In this document: piece after piece, positions 44,645 to 53,209 of the stretch | Numbering within the stretch: position 1 is the stretch's first letter | Layout of the letters: every line of letters begins with the position of its first letter | From: Streptomyces sp. NBC_00341 | Lineage (GTDB): Bacteria > Actinomycetota > Actinomycetes > Streptomycetales > Streptomycetaceae | Assembly (NCBI RefSeq): GCF_041435055.1 | Contig: NZ_CP108002.1 | Span: forward strand, 5,394,001 to 5,458,000 | Direction of reading: 5' to 3' | Length of the DNA: 64,000 nt | Made by a program: the position numbers and the translations under genes | Notes under the pieces: model-generated | What the model saw: only the letters and a program-made list of their open reading frames with translations | Told to the model about the DNA's origin: nothing | Databases searched by the model: none

Positions 44645-46492
44645 ATGTGCGGGATCGTCGGATACGTCGGTGGGCAGTCGGCGCAGGACGTCGTCGTCGC
44701 GGGCCTCAAGCGGCTGGAGTACCGGGGGTACGACTCCGCCGGGATCGCCGTCCTCGCTGATGGCGGGCTGGCCGCCGCGAAGCGGGCCGGGAAGCTCGTC
44801 AATCTGGAGAAGCTGCTGGTCGAGCGGCCGCTGCCGGCCGGGAGCGCCGGGATCGGCCACACCCGGTGGGCCACGCACGGCGGGCCCACCGACGTCAACG
44901 CCCACCCACACCTGGACAACGCCGGGCGCGTCGCCGTCGTGCACAACGGGATCATCGAGAACTTCGCCGCCCTGCGGTCCGAACTGACCGGGCGCGGCCA
45001 CGAGCTGGCATCCGAGACCGACACCGAGGTCGTCGCCCACCTCCTCGCGGAGGAGTACGCGGGCAGCGAGGACCCGGCAGAGGCGATGCGGCAGGTCTGC
45101 CGGAGGCTCGAAGGGGCGTTCACGCTCGTCGCCGTGTTCGCGGACGCGCCCGACGTGGTGGTCGGGGCCCGGCGCAACTCACCGCTCGTGGTGGGGGTGG
45201 GGGAGGGCGAGGCGTTCCTGGCCTCCGACGTCGCCGCGTTCATCGCGCACACCCGGTCCGCGATCGAGCTGGGCCAGGACCAGGTGGTGGAGCTGAGCCG
45301 GGAGGGCGTCGTCGTCACCGGGTTCGACGGGCGGCCCGCCGAGGTGCTGCCGTACCACGTGGACTGGGACGCGTCCGCCGCCGAGAAGGGCGGCTACCCC
45401 TCCTTCATGCTCAAGGAGATCGCCGAGCAGCCGAAGGCCGTCACCGACACCCTCCTCGGCCGGATCGACCCGGAGGGGACCCTGCACCTCGACGAGGTGC
45501 GGATCACCCGGGCGGAGCTGCGCGAGGTCGACAAGGTGGTGATCGTCGCCTGCGGGACCGCGTTCCACGCCGGGATGATCGCCAAGTACGCCATCGAGCA
45601 CTGGACCCGGATCCCCTGCGAGACCGAGCTGGCCAGCGAGTTCCGCTACCGGGACCCGATCCTGGACCAGCGCACGCTCGTCATCGCGATCTCGCAGTCC
45701 GGCGAGACGATGGACACCCTGATGGCGCTGCGGCACGCCCGTGAGCAGGGTGCGAAGGTCCTCGCCATCTGCAACACCAACGGGTCCACCATCCCGCGCG
45801 AGTCCGACGCCGTCCTGTACACGCACGCCGGACCCGAGGTCGCCGTCGCCTCGACCAAGGCGTTCCTCACCCAGCTCGTCGCCTGCTACCTCGTCGCGCT
45901 GTACCTCGGGCAGGTCCGGGGGACCAAGTGGGGCGACGAGATCCGCACCGTCATCCGTCAGCTCTCCGAGATCTCCGGCGAGGTGCGGCGGGTCCTGGGG
46001 ACCATGGAGCCGGTGCGCGCGCTGGCGCGTTCGCTGGCGGGCCACGACACGGTGCTCTTCGTCGGGCGGCACGTCGGCTACCCGGTCGCCCTGGAGGGCG
46101 CGTTGAAGCTCAAGGAGCTCGCGTACATGCACGCGGAGGGGTTCGCCGCCGGGGAGCTGAAGCACGGGCCGATCGCGCTGATCGAGGACGGCCTCCCGGT
46201 CGTCGTGGTGGTGCCGTCGCCGCGCGGGCGCTCGGTGCTGCACGGCAAGATCGTGTCGAACATCCAGGAGATCCGGGCCCGGGGCGCGCTCACCGTCGTC
46301 ATCGCGGAGGAGGGTGACGAGGCGGTCGTCCCGTACGCCGACCACCTCATCCGGATTCCCGCAACGCCTACGCTGCTTCAGCCGCTGGTCGCCACCGTTC
46401 CGCTCCAGGTCTTCGCCTGCGAGCTGGCGACGGCCAGGGGCAACGAAGTGGACCAGCCGCGCAATCTGGCGAAGTCCGTCACCGTGGAGTGA
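44645..46492 (+). CDS. glmS: Glutamine-fructose-6-phosphate aminotransferase (isomerising)
   Basis: 615 residues. ATG 44645 is chosen because Cys2 (MCGIVGYVG) must be N-terminal after Met removal; it is the glutaminase nucleophile. HTRWATHG and SDTEVVAH-like motifs belong to the glutaminase half. Two SIS domains follow (ISQSGETMDT, ASTKAFLTQ), ending in KSVTVE. It makes glucosamine-6-phosphate, the substrate of GlmM. Confidence 0.97.
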   Translation: MCGIVGYVGGQSAQDVVVAGLKRLEYRGYDSAGIAVLADGGLAAAKRAGKLVNLEKLLVERPLPAGSAGIGHTRWATHGGPTDVNAHPHLDNAGRVAVVHNGIIENFAALRSELTGRGHELASETDTEVVAHLLAEEYAGSEDPAEAMRQVCRRLEGAFTLVAVFADAPDVVVGARRNSPLVVGVGEGEAFLASDVAAFIAHTRSAIELGQDQVVELSREGVVVTGFDGRPAEVLPYHVDWDASAAEKGGYPSFMLKEIAEQPKAVTDTLLGRIDPEGTLHLDEVRITRAELREVDKVVIVACGTAFHAGMIAKYAIEHWTRIPCETELASEFRYRDPILDQRTLVIAISQSGETMDTLMALRHAREQGAKVLAICNTNGSTIPRESDAVLYTHAGPEVAVASTKAFLTQLVACYLVALYLGQVRGTKWGDEIRTVIRQLSEISGEVRRVLGTMEPVRALARSLAGHDTVLFVGRHVGYPVALEGALKLKELAYMHAEGFAAGELKHGPIALIEDGLPVVVVVPSPRGRSVLHGKIVSNIQEIRARGALTVVIAEEGDEAVVPYADHLIRIPATPTLLQPLVATVPLQVFACELATARGNEVDQPRNLAKSVTVE

Positions 46493-46516
46493 ATGGAGTG
46501 ACATGAGGGTGCGTAC

Positions 46517-46885
46517 GTGATCATCGGGGTCGGTATCGACGTGGCGGAGATCGAGCGGTTCGACGAGGCGCTGGAGCGCACCCCGAGGATGGCTCAACGC
46601 CTCTTCCTGGAGAGCGAGTTGATGTTGCCGGACGGTGAGCGGCGCGGGATCGCCTCGCTGGCCGCGCGGTTCGCCGCCAAGGAGGCGCTCGCCAAGGCGC
46701 TCGGCGCTCCCGCCGGGCTGCTCTGGACGGACGCCGAGGTGTACGTCGAGGCGAGCGGGCAGCCCCGGCTGCGGGTGAGCGGCACGGTCGCGGCCCGCGC
46801 CGCCGAACTGGGCGTGCGCCAGTGGCACGTGTCGCTCAGCCATGACGCGGGGGTGGCGTCCGCCGTGGTGATCGCGGAGGGGTGA
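46517..46885 (+). CDS. acpS: Holo-[acyl-carrier-protein] synthase
   Basis: 122 residues from GTG at 46517. [12 protein letters not shown] carries the metal-binding Asp and [13 protein letters not shown] the second conserved motif. It transfers 4'-phosphopantetheine from CoA to acyl carrier proteins. It is 24 bp after glmS. Confidence 0.96.
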   Translation: MIIGVGIDVAEIERFDEALERTPRMAQRLFLESELMLPDGERRGIASLAARFAAKEALAKALGAPAGLLWTDAEVYVEASGQPRLRVSGTVAARAAELGVRQWHVSLSHDAGVASAVVIAEG

Positions 46886-46978
46886 GGGCGGAGGGCCGAG
46901 CCGGGCGCGTGACGGCGGGCCTGGCCTGGGCGTGACCTGGCCGGGGCGTGGCGGGCGTTTTCTGCGTACGTTGGAGCC

Positions 46979-48454
46979 ATGCGTACTGCGTACAGCGTCT
47001 CGACCGTACGGGCCGCCGAACAGGCCCTCATGGCACGGCTCCCGGAGGGCGCGCTGATGCAGCGCGCCGCCGCGGGGCTCGCCGCCGCCTGCACCGACCT
47101 GCTGCGGCGCGGCGGCCGGGTGTACGGGTCCCGCGTCGTCCTCCTGGTCGGCAGCGGCGACAACGGCGGCGACGCGCTGTACGCGGGTGCCCGGCTCGCC
47201 CGGCGCGGGGCCGGTGTGCTCGCCGTCCGGGTCTCGCCGGGCCGGGCCCACGAGGGCGGGAGCCAGGCGCTGCGCGCGGCGGGCGGCCGGGTGGTGGACG
47301 GTCTCGACGTCCCGGCGACGAGCAGGCACCGGGACTGGGCGGGCCGCGTCGACCTCGTCGTCGACGCCGTCACCGGCATCGGCGGGCGCGGCGGACTGCG
47401 CCCCGGCGCCGCCGCGCTCGTGGCCCGGTACACGGCGCACGACGCGCCCGTCGTCGCCGTCGACCTGCCCAGCGGCGTCGAGGCGGACACCGGTGAGGTG
47501 CTCGGGGACGCGGTCCGCGCCGACGCCACCGTCACCTTCGGGGCGTACAAGCCGGGGCTCCTCATCGACCCGGCCGCCGAACGGGCCGGGGCGCTGCACC
47601 TCGTCGACATCGGGCTCGGCGCCGAACTGCCCGCCGTGCCGGACCTGGAGGCGCTCCAGTACGCGGACGTGGCCGCGCTGCTGCCCGTACCGGGCGCCGA
47701 GAGCGACAAGTACCGGCGCGGTGTCGTCGGCATCGCCGCCGGCTCCGCGCGCTACCCGGGCGCCGCGGTGCTGGCCGTCTCCGGGGCGCTGCGCGGCGGC
47801 GCCGGGGCGGTGCGCTACGTCGGCCCCGGGGCGGACGCGGTCATCGCGCGGCATCCCGAGACCCTGGTCCACGCGGGCCCGCCGTCGAAGGCGGGGCGGG
47901 TGCAGGCCTGGGTCGTCGGACCGGGGCTCGGTGACGGGACGGACGCGGAGGAGGCCGTCTCCGACGTGCTCGCCGCCGACGTGCCGGTGCTGGTCGACGC
48001 GGACGGGCTGCGGCTGCTGGACGCCGACGCGGTCCGGGCGCGCACCGCGCCGACCGTCCTGACCCCGCACGCCGGGGAGGCCGCGGCCCTGCTCGGCGTC
48101 CCGCGCGAGGAGGTCGAGGCGGGGCGGCTCGCCGCCGTACGCGAACTCGCCTCCCGGTTCCGCGCCACGGTCCTGCTCAAGGGCTCGACGACGCTCATCG
48201 CCACCGAAGACCCCGGCGCCCCCGTGCGGGTCAACCCGACCGGCACCTCCTGGCTCGCCACGGCGGGCAGCGGCGACGTGCTCTCCGGGCTGACCGGCTC
48301 GCTGCTCGCCGCCGGTCTCGCCCCCCACGACGCCGCGTCCGTCGGCGCCCACCTCCACGGCCTCGCGGCCCGGCACGCCTCCGACGGCTCCCCGGTCGCC
48401 GCCCAGGACGTCGCGGAGGCGATCCGGTCGGCCTGGCGGGACGTACGGGCCTGA
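46979..48454 (+). CDS. nnr: Bifunctional NAD(P)H-hydrate epimerase / ADP-dependent dehydratase
   Basis: 491 residues. The N-terminal epimerase (about 1-215) shows VGSGDNGGDALYAGARLARRG and VDLPSGVEADTGEV. The C-terminal dehydratase domain shows VVGPGLGDG, TPHAGEAAALLG and AGSGDVLSGLTGSLLAAGL (catalytic Asp). It repairs damaged NAD(P)HX. The fused form is common in bacteria. Confidence 0.96.
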   Translation: MRTAYSVSTVRAAEQALMARLPEGALMQRAAAGLAAACTDLLRRGGRVYGSRVVLLVGSGDNGGDALYAGARLARRGAGVLAVRVSPGRAHEGGSQALRAAGGRVVDGLDVPATSRHRDWAGRVDLVVDAVTGIGGRGGLRPGAAALVARYTAHDAPVVAVDLPSGVEADTGEVLGDAVRADATVTFGAYKPGLLIDPAAERAGALHLVDIGLGAELPAVPDLEALQYADVAALLPVPGAESDKYRRGVVGIAAGSARYPGAAVLAVSGALRGGAGAVRYVGPGADAVIARHPETLVHAGPPSKAGRVQAWVVGPGLGDGTDAEEAVSDVLAADVPVLVDADGLRLLDADAVRARTAPTVLTPHAGEAAALLGVPREEVEAGRLAAVRELASRFRATVLLKGSTTLIATEDPGAPVRVNPTGTSWLATAGSGDVLSGLTGSLLAAGLAPHDAASVGAHLHGLAARHASDGSPVAAQDVAEAIRSAWRDVRA

Positions 48455-48488
48455 GCGATCCTGGAAGCGGCGAGAGAGGGGCTCGGTC

Positions 48489-48878
48489 GTGAGCGACAGC
48501 AACGGTGACGTGCGCGTACGCCGGGTGTACGACCCGCAGGAGGACGGCGACGGCACCCGCGTGCTGGTCGACCGGCTCTGGCCGCGCGGGGTCGCCAGGG
48601 AACGCGCCGCGATCGACAAGTGGCTGAAAGACCTCACCCCGTCGAAGGAACTGCGCTCCTGGTACCACGAGGACCGCTCCGGCACCCGCTACGACGACTT
48701 CGTCGACCGCTACCGCGCCGAACTCGCCGACCCCGTGCACACCGCCGCCGTCGGTGAACTCGTCGCGCTGGTCCGCGACGGCGGCCCGGTGACGCTCGTG
48801 ACAGCGGTCAAGGACGTCCGGCACAGCCACGTACCGGTCCTCGTCGACCACCTGGAACACGAGCTGCGCCACCGCTGA
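48489..48878 (+). CDS. DUF488 family protein
   Basis: 129 residues from GTG at 48489. VRRVYDPQEDGDGTRVLVDRLWPRG and KWLKDLTPSKELRSWYHED are diagnostic of DUF488, small alpha/beta proteins of uncertain role. It lies between nnr and alr on the same strand. Confidence 0.9.
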   Translation: MSDSNGDVRVRRVYDPQEDGDGTRVLVDRLWPRGVARERAAIDKWLKDLTPSKELRSWYHEDRSGTRYDDFVDRYRAELADPVHTAAVGELVALVRDGGPVTLVTAVKDVRHSHVPVLVDHLEHELRHR

Positions 48879-48964
48879 CCCGGCCCCCGGCGCGCCCTGC
48901 CGCGAGCGGCGCCCGAAGGCCGCACCGTACGGCTCCGGGACACGGCTCTGAGACACTGGGCGCG

Positions 48965-50179
48965 ATGAACGAGACAGCGTCCCTGAGAGCCCGTGCCGAG
49001 ATCGACCTCGCCGCACTCCGCGCCAACGTGCGCGTTCTGCGTGCCCGTGCGTCCGGCGCGCAGCTCATGGCCGTCGTCAAGTCCGACGCGTACGGACACG
49101 GCGCGGTGCCCTGCGCCCGTGCCGCGCTCGAAGCCGGTGCGACCTGGCTGGGCACCGCCACCCCGCAGGAGGCGCTGGCGCTGCGCGCGGCGGGGCTCGG
49201 CGGCCGGGTGATGTGCTGGCTGTGGACGCCGGGCGGGCCCTGGCGCGAGGCGATCGAGGCCGATGTCGATGTCTCGGTCAGCGGCATGTGGGCGCTGCGC
49301 GAGGTCACCGCGGCGGCCACCGAGGCCGGCCGCCCCGCCCGTATCCAGCTCAAGGCCGACACCGGCCTCGGCCGCAACGGCTGCCAGCCCGCCGACTGGC
49401 CAGAACTGGTCGCCGCCGCCCGCACCGCGGAGCAGGCCGGGACCGTCCGGATCACCGGCCTCTGGTCCCACTTCGCCTGCGCGGACGAGCCCGGACACCC
49501 CTCCATCGCCGCCCAGCTGACGGTGTTCCGCGACATGGTGGCGTACGCGGAGAAGGCCGGTGCAGAACCCGAGGTACGGCACATCGCCAACTCCCCGGCC
49601 ACGCTGACCGTCCCCGAGTCGCACTTCGACCTGGTGCGGACGGGCATCGCCATGTACGGCATCTCGCCCAGCCCCGAGCTGGGCACCCCGGCCGATTTCG
49701 GACTCCGTCCGGTGATGACGCTCGCCGCCTCCGTCGCCCTGGTCAAGCAGGTGCCCGCCGGGCACGGCATCAGCTACGGGCACCACTACACGACGAGCGG
49801 CGAGACCACGCTCGGCCTGGTGCCGGTGGGGTACGCGGACGGCATCCCGCGCCACGCCTCAGGCCGGGGCCCGGTCCTGGTCGGCGGGGTCCGGCGGACG
49901 GTCGCGGGCCGGGTGGCGATGGACCAGTTCGTCGTCGACCTGGACGGCGACGTGGTCGCGGAGGGCAGTGACGCGGTGCTGTTCGGCCCCGGTGACCGGG
50001 GCGAGCCGAGCGCGGAGGACTGGGCGCGGGCGGCGGACACGATCGCCTACGAGATCGTCACCCGGATCGGCGGCCGGGTGCCACGCGTCTACCGGGACGG
50101 GACGGAGAAAGGCACGGCGGAAAGGACGGCGGAAGGCACGGCGGACGGGACAGCGGACGGAATGTCGGCCGGGTCCTGA
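48965..50179 (+). CDS. alr: Alanine racemase
   Basis: 404 residues. PLP-binding Lys39 is in MAVVKSDAYGHG; the second catalytic Tyr lies in GHGISYGHHY. LKADTGLGRNG and GYADGIPRHASGRG are family motifs. It makes D-alanine for peptidoglycan. The last 25 residues are a repetitive tail (GTEK, GTAE, RTAE, GTAD, GTAD) encoded by 12-bp units and are absent from most homologues. Confidence 0.96.
   Translation: MNETASLRARAEIDLAALRANVRVLRARASGAQLMAVVKSDAYGHGAVPCARAALEAGATWLGTATPQEALALRAAGLGGRVMCWLWTPGGPWREAIEADVDVSVSGMWALREVTAAATEAGRPARIQLKADTGLGRNGCQPADWPELVAAARTAEQAGTVRITGLWSHFACADEPGHPSIAAQLTVFRDMVAYAEKAGAEPEVRHIANSPATLTVPESHFDLVRTGIAMYGISPSPELGTPADFGLRPVMTLAASVALVKQVPAGHGISYGHHYTTSGETTLGLVPVGYADGIPRHASGRGPVLVGGVRRTVAGRVAMDQFVVDLDGDVVAEGSDAVLFGPGDRGEPSAEDWARAADTIAYEIVTRIGGRVPRVYRDGTEKGTAERTAEGTADGTADGMSAGS
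50099..50158 (+). repeat. 12-bp tandem repeat encoding the Alr tail
   Basis: Five 12-bp units at 50099, 50111, 50123, 50135 and 50147, of form (G/A)G(C/G)AC(G/A)G(C/A)G(G/A)A(A/C). They preserve the reading frame and encode four-residue units. This points to a slippage-derived extension. Confidence 0.85.
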
Positions 50180-50205
50180 CCTAGGAAGCGTTCCTGACCA
50201 GGCAC

Positions 50206-50281
50206 GATCGGTTTCGGTCTGATCAGATCGGAGCAGATTGGACCGGGACCGATCCGATCGGAGCTGATGTGATCGGACCGG
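50206..50281. repeat. GATCGG-rich short repeats upstream of the hydrolase gene
   Basis: GATCGG or CCGATC occurs six or more times in 76 bp. GATCGGAGCAGAT (50226-50238) and GATCGGAGCTGAT (50256-50268) are direct repeats 30 bp apart. It may be a regulatory array or simple sequence expansion. Confidence 0.5.
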
Positions 50282-50318
50282 CCCCGACCCGAACACGACC
50301 CACGAGGAGCGCGGCACG

Positions 50319-51572
50319 GTGAGCGAGATCAGCGCGGGGGACGCGATGGCGACGGCCGCCTCGACGGTCGGCTGGCGCCGGGCGGGGGTCGCCGGGGCCG
50401 CCATAGGCGTGATCGCGGCGGGCGCGGCGGCCGGCGTCGCGGTCGAGCGGCTGACGGTCGGCCGGGGGATGCGGAAGCGGGCCAGGCTGGCGCTGGACGC
50501 CACCGGGCCGTACGGCTCGCTGCGCGGGATGCCGGGCCGGGCCACCGCCGACGACGGCACCGAGCTGTACTACGAGATCGACGAGGTCGAACCCGGCGGC
50601 GGCACCGGCACCGACGGTACGCCCCCCGGCAACGGAGCCGGTCCGCGCAGGCGCCGGCTCTTCGGGCGCAAGGCCCCCGCCCCCGTCACGGTCGTCTTCA
50701 GCCACGGCTACTGCCTCAGCCAGGACTCCTGGCACTTCCAGCGCGCGGCCCTGCGCGGACTCGTGCGCACGGTCCACTGGGACCAGCGCAGCCACGGCCG
50801 CTCTGAGCGCGGCCGGGCCCAGGCGCAGGGCGTCCACGTCGGTATCGACCAGCTCGGCCGCGACCTCAAGGCCGTGATCGACGCGGCCGCCCCCGAGGGA
50901 CCGCTGGTGCTGGTCGGGCACTCCATGGGCGGCATGACGATGATGGCGCTCGCCGACCAGTACCCGGCCCTGATGCGCGACCGGGTCGTCGCCGTCGCCT
51001 TCGTCGGTACGTCGAGCGGGAAGCTCGGTGAGGTCAGCTTCGGGCTGCCGGTGGCGGGCGTGAACGCGGTACGGCGGGTGCTGCCCGGGGTGCTGAGGGC
51101 GCTCGGCTCGCAGGCGGAGCTGGTGGAGCGGGGCAGGCGGGCGACCGCCGACCTGTTCGCGGGGCTCATCAAGCGGTACTCGTTCGGTTCGCGGGACGTG
51201 GACCCGGCGGTCGAACGGTTCGCGGAACGCCTCATCGAGTCCACCCCGATCGATGTGGTCGCGGAGTTCTACCCGGCCTTCACCGAGCACGACAAGAGCG
51301 CCGCGCTGCCCCTGTTCCTCGACGTCCCGGTGCTGATCCTGGCGGGCGACAAGGACCTGGTGACGCCCAGCTCGCACAGCGAGGCGATCGCGGACCGGCT
51401 GCCCGACGCGGAACTGGTCATCGTCCCGGACGCCGGACACCTGGTGATGCTGGAGCACCCGGAGACGGTCACCGACCGGCTCGCGGACCTGCTGGTGCGG
51501 GCGGGAGCCGTACCGGAATCCTCTAACGTTGGCGGGCATGGAAGCACCGCACAACAGCCCGGCGGCCGCTGA
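50319..51572 (+). CDS. Alpha/beta hydrolase with N-terminal membrane segment
   Basis: 417 residues from GTG at 50319 with GAGGAG upstream. A hydrophobic segment (about 22-45, AGVAGAAIGVIAAGAAAGVAV) precedes the hydrolase fold. Oxyanion strand VVFSHGYCLSQDSW, nucleophile elbow GHSMGG, acid DKDLVTPSSH and catalytic His in PDAGHLVMLEHPE are present. Ester-type hydrolase; substrate unknown. It overlaps tsaE by 35 bp. Confidence 0.9.
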   Translation: MSEISAGDAMATAASTVGWRRAGVAGAAIGVIAAGAAAGVAVERLTVGRGMRKRARLALDATGPYGSLRGMPGRATADDGTELYYEIDEVEPGGGTGTDGTPPGNGAGPRRRRLFGRKAPAPVTVVFSHGYCLSQDSWHFQRAALRGLVRTVHWDQRSHGRSERGRAQAQGVHVGIDQLGRDLKAVIDAAAPEGPLVLVGHSMGGMTMMALADQYPALMRDRVVAVAFVGTSSGKLGEVSFGLPVAGVNAVRRVLPGVLRALGSQAELVERGRRATADLFAGLIKRYSFGSRDVDPAVERFAERLIESTPIDVVAEFYPAFTEHDKSAALPLFLDVPVLILAGDKDLVTPSSHSEAIADRLPDAELVIVPDAGHLVMLEHPETVTDRLADLLVRAGAVPESSNVGGHGSTAQQPGGR

Positions 51573-52098
51573 GACCGCCGCGAGCGAGTCCGGCACCGTC
51601 AGCGTGAGGCTGACCGTCGAGTCCCCCGAACAGATGCAGGCCCTGGGCCGCCGGATCTCCGGTGTGCTGCGCCCCGGCGACCTCGTGATGCTCACCGGAG
51701 AGCTGGGGGCCGGGAAGACCACCCTGACCCGCGGCCTCGGCGAGGGCCTGGGGGTGCGCGGCGCCGTCACGTCCCCCACGTTCGTGATCGCCCGCGTCCA
51801 TCCGCCGCTCGGCGACGGACCCGCCCTGGTCCATGTCGACGCCTACCGGCTGGGCGGCGGGCTCGACGAGATGGAGGACCTCGACCTCGATGTGTCGCTG
51901 CCGGAATCGGTGGTGGTCGTCGAGTGGGGCGACGGCAAGGTCGAGGAGCTGGCGGACGACCGGCTCCAGGTGCTGATCGACCGGGCGGTCGGTGACACGG
52001 ACGACGAGCGGCGCGTGGTGACGCTGGTGGGCGTGGGGGCGCGCTGGGCCGGACTGCCCCACGAGCCCTGGGAGCCGTGGGCGGTGGACGGGGCCTGA
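51538..52098 (+). CDS. tsaE: tRNA t6A biosynthesis ATPase TsaE
   Basis: 186 residues from ATG at 51538 (MEAPHNSPAAAE). P-loop GELGAGKTT, SPTFVI and the LVHVDAYRL motif identify TsaE. It works with TsaB and TsaD, both encoded downstream, to make N6-threonylcarbamoyl-adenosine in tRNA. The start lies inside the hydrolase gene, indicating coupled expression. Confidence 0.95.
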   Translation: MEAPHNSPAAAETAASESGTVSVRLTVESPEQMQALGRRISGVLRPGDLVMLTGELGAGKTTLTRGLGEGLGVRGAVTSPTFVIARVHPPLGDGPALVHVDAYRLGGGLDEMEDLDLDVSLPESVVVVEWGDGKVEELADDRLQVLIDRAVGDTDDERRVVTLVGVGARWAGLPHEPWEPWAVDGA

Positions 52099-52178
52099 GC
52101 GGCGCCTGCTTTCCGACACAGTGTCGGCAAATTGTTGCGCGGGGCGGTGCGGGCGTGGTGACATGGAGGGCGAGAGCA

Positions 52179-52196
52179 GGTTAGGTCTGCCTAACC
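52179..52196 (+). promoter_or_regulatory. Perfect palindrome resembling a DtxR/DmdR iron box
   Basis: GGTTAGG at 52179-52185 and CCTAACC at 52190-52196 flank a 4-bp TCTG. The half-sites are those of Streptomyces iron boxes, and AGGTTAGG-N4-CCT matches most of the core, but the spacing differs from the 19-bp consensus. It lies 32 bp upstream of a small gene. Confidence 0.5.
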
Positions 52197-52228
52197 GTGC
52201 CTTTCCACCGGAGCCCCAGGAGGCGTCC

Positions 52229-52435
52229 ATGCCGACATCCGAGAGTGACCTTCGGCCGCCGCGCGCGGTAACGATGACCGAGCTGCTGGCGGCGGGGGCG
52301 GCGGCGAGCGCGGTGTCGACGCCGCCGGATGACGTGTCTCCGGGTGCGGACGGGTGCGCCCCGGGCCCTTCCGGCCCTCCGCCCGTGTGCGGCACCCCGT
52401 CCGTGTCCGGCCACTCAAGCCCGTCCGGCGATTGA
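52229..52435 (+). CDS. Small protein of unknown function behind the iron-box-like site
   Basis: 68 residues from ATG at 52229 with AGGAGG 5-6 bp upstream. It begins MPTSESDLRPPRAVTMTELL and continues with an Ala-rich helix (AAGAAASAVSTPP), then Pro/Gly/Ser-rich sequence. The last residues (SSPSGD) and the stop are contributed by the recurrent repeat at 52414, so the 3' end may have been overwritten. No signal peptide or domain. Confidence 0.5.
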   Translation: MPTSESDLRPPRAVTMTELLAAGAAASAVSTPPDDVSPGADGCAPGPSGPPPVCGTPSVSGHSSPSGD

Positions 52436-52501
52436 GGACGGAAGCCTTGCGCCGGGGTCGGCGGAGCTTACGGATGTCCTCAATCGCCGGACGGGCTTGA
52501 G
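52414..52501. repeat. Inverted pair of the recurrent repeat (26-bp arms)
   Basis: The 26 bp at 52414-52439 are perfectly complementary to 52476-52501, with a 36-bp centre. Each arm is a copy of the repeat found at 18791, 23007 and 23402. It separates two convergent genes, so it may act as a bidirectional terminator. Confidence 0.8.
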
Positions 52502-52505
52502 GTGG

Positions 52506-53063
52506 TTACCGGACCACGACGACCTTCGCGCCGACCGTGGCGAACGTCCAGACCGCGTTGCCGTCCGCACGGGACATCCGTACGCCGCCCGCCTTCAGCG
52601 TCGGGTCCGGGCTCTCCATCGAGCCGTCCTGAGCGGCGCTGAAGCCGATGGCCACGTCGTTGGTCGTCGCGAACCGCACCACGTGTTCGATCGGCACCCC
52701 GTCGGAGCCGGTGACGCTGCCGGAGCGTGAGGTGACCTGGTACGTCCCCGGGAGCGCGCTGACCGCGCTCGGCATGACCTTGAAGGTCCGGGTCGCCTTG
52801 CCCTTCGCGTCCACCAGCCACACCCGCCGGTCACCCAGCGCGTAGACGACCCGCATCCCCGTACCGGAGGAGCCCGGGACCGCGAGCGGGTCCTTCGTGG
52901 GCTTCGGCTTGGCGTGCCCGGCGGCCGGCGAGCTGCTGGACGCCTTCGGCTTCGGGGCGACGCTGGCGGGGGCGTTCGCCGACGCCTGGTAGGCCAGGAA
53001 GCTCACCGCGGCAACGGCCGCAGCGGTGAGCGCGACCACGATTCCCGAGCTGCCCCTAGACAC
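52506..53063 (-). CDS. YkuD-like (L,D-transpeptidase fold) protein lacking the catalytic Cys
   Basis: 185 residues. A signal-anchor (about 7-28, GIVVALTAAAVAAVSFLAYQA) and a Lys/Pro/Ser linker precede a domain with GVPIEHVVRF and AGGVRMSRADGNAVWTF. The second resembles the SHGCIRMS-type active-site segment of L,D-transpeptidases, but the HGC triad is replaced by AGG. It is therefore probably a non-catalytic envelope protein. Fold assignment is moderate. Confidence 0.6.
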   Translation of the reverse strand: MSRGSSGIVVALTAAAVAAVSFLAYQASANAPASVAPKPKASSSSPAAGHAKPKPTKDPLAVPGSSGTGMRVVYALGDRRVWLVDAKGKATRTFKVMPSAVSALPGTYQVTSRSGSVTGSDGVPIEHVVRFATTNDVAIGFSAAQDGSMESPDPTLKAGGVRMSRADGNAVWTFATVGAKVVVVR

Positions 53064-53209
53064 CGTGCGCGCCTCTTTCGCCGTTGGTTGTCGTACAAGC
53101 GTTTACACGTACTCCGCGTACACCCGGTGACGGTAGCAGCCGTGACCCCGGGTGCCGGGACGCCGTACGGGGCGCGGCCGCCCCCGCGCGGGAGCCGTAG
53201 GCTGTTTGC

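Noticed and set aside
45179-48685. Minus-strand open frame of 1168 codons across glmS, acpS and nnr
   Set aside because: Antisense to three secure genes, low complexity, no homology features.
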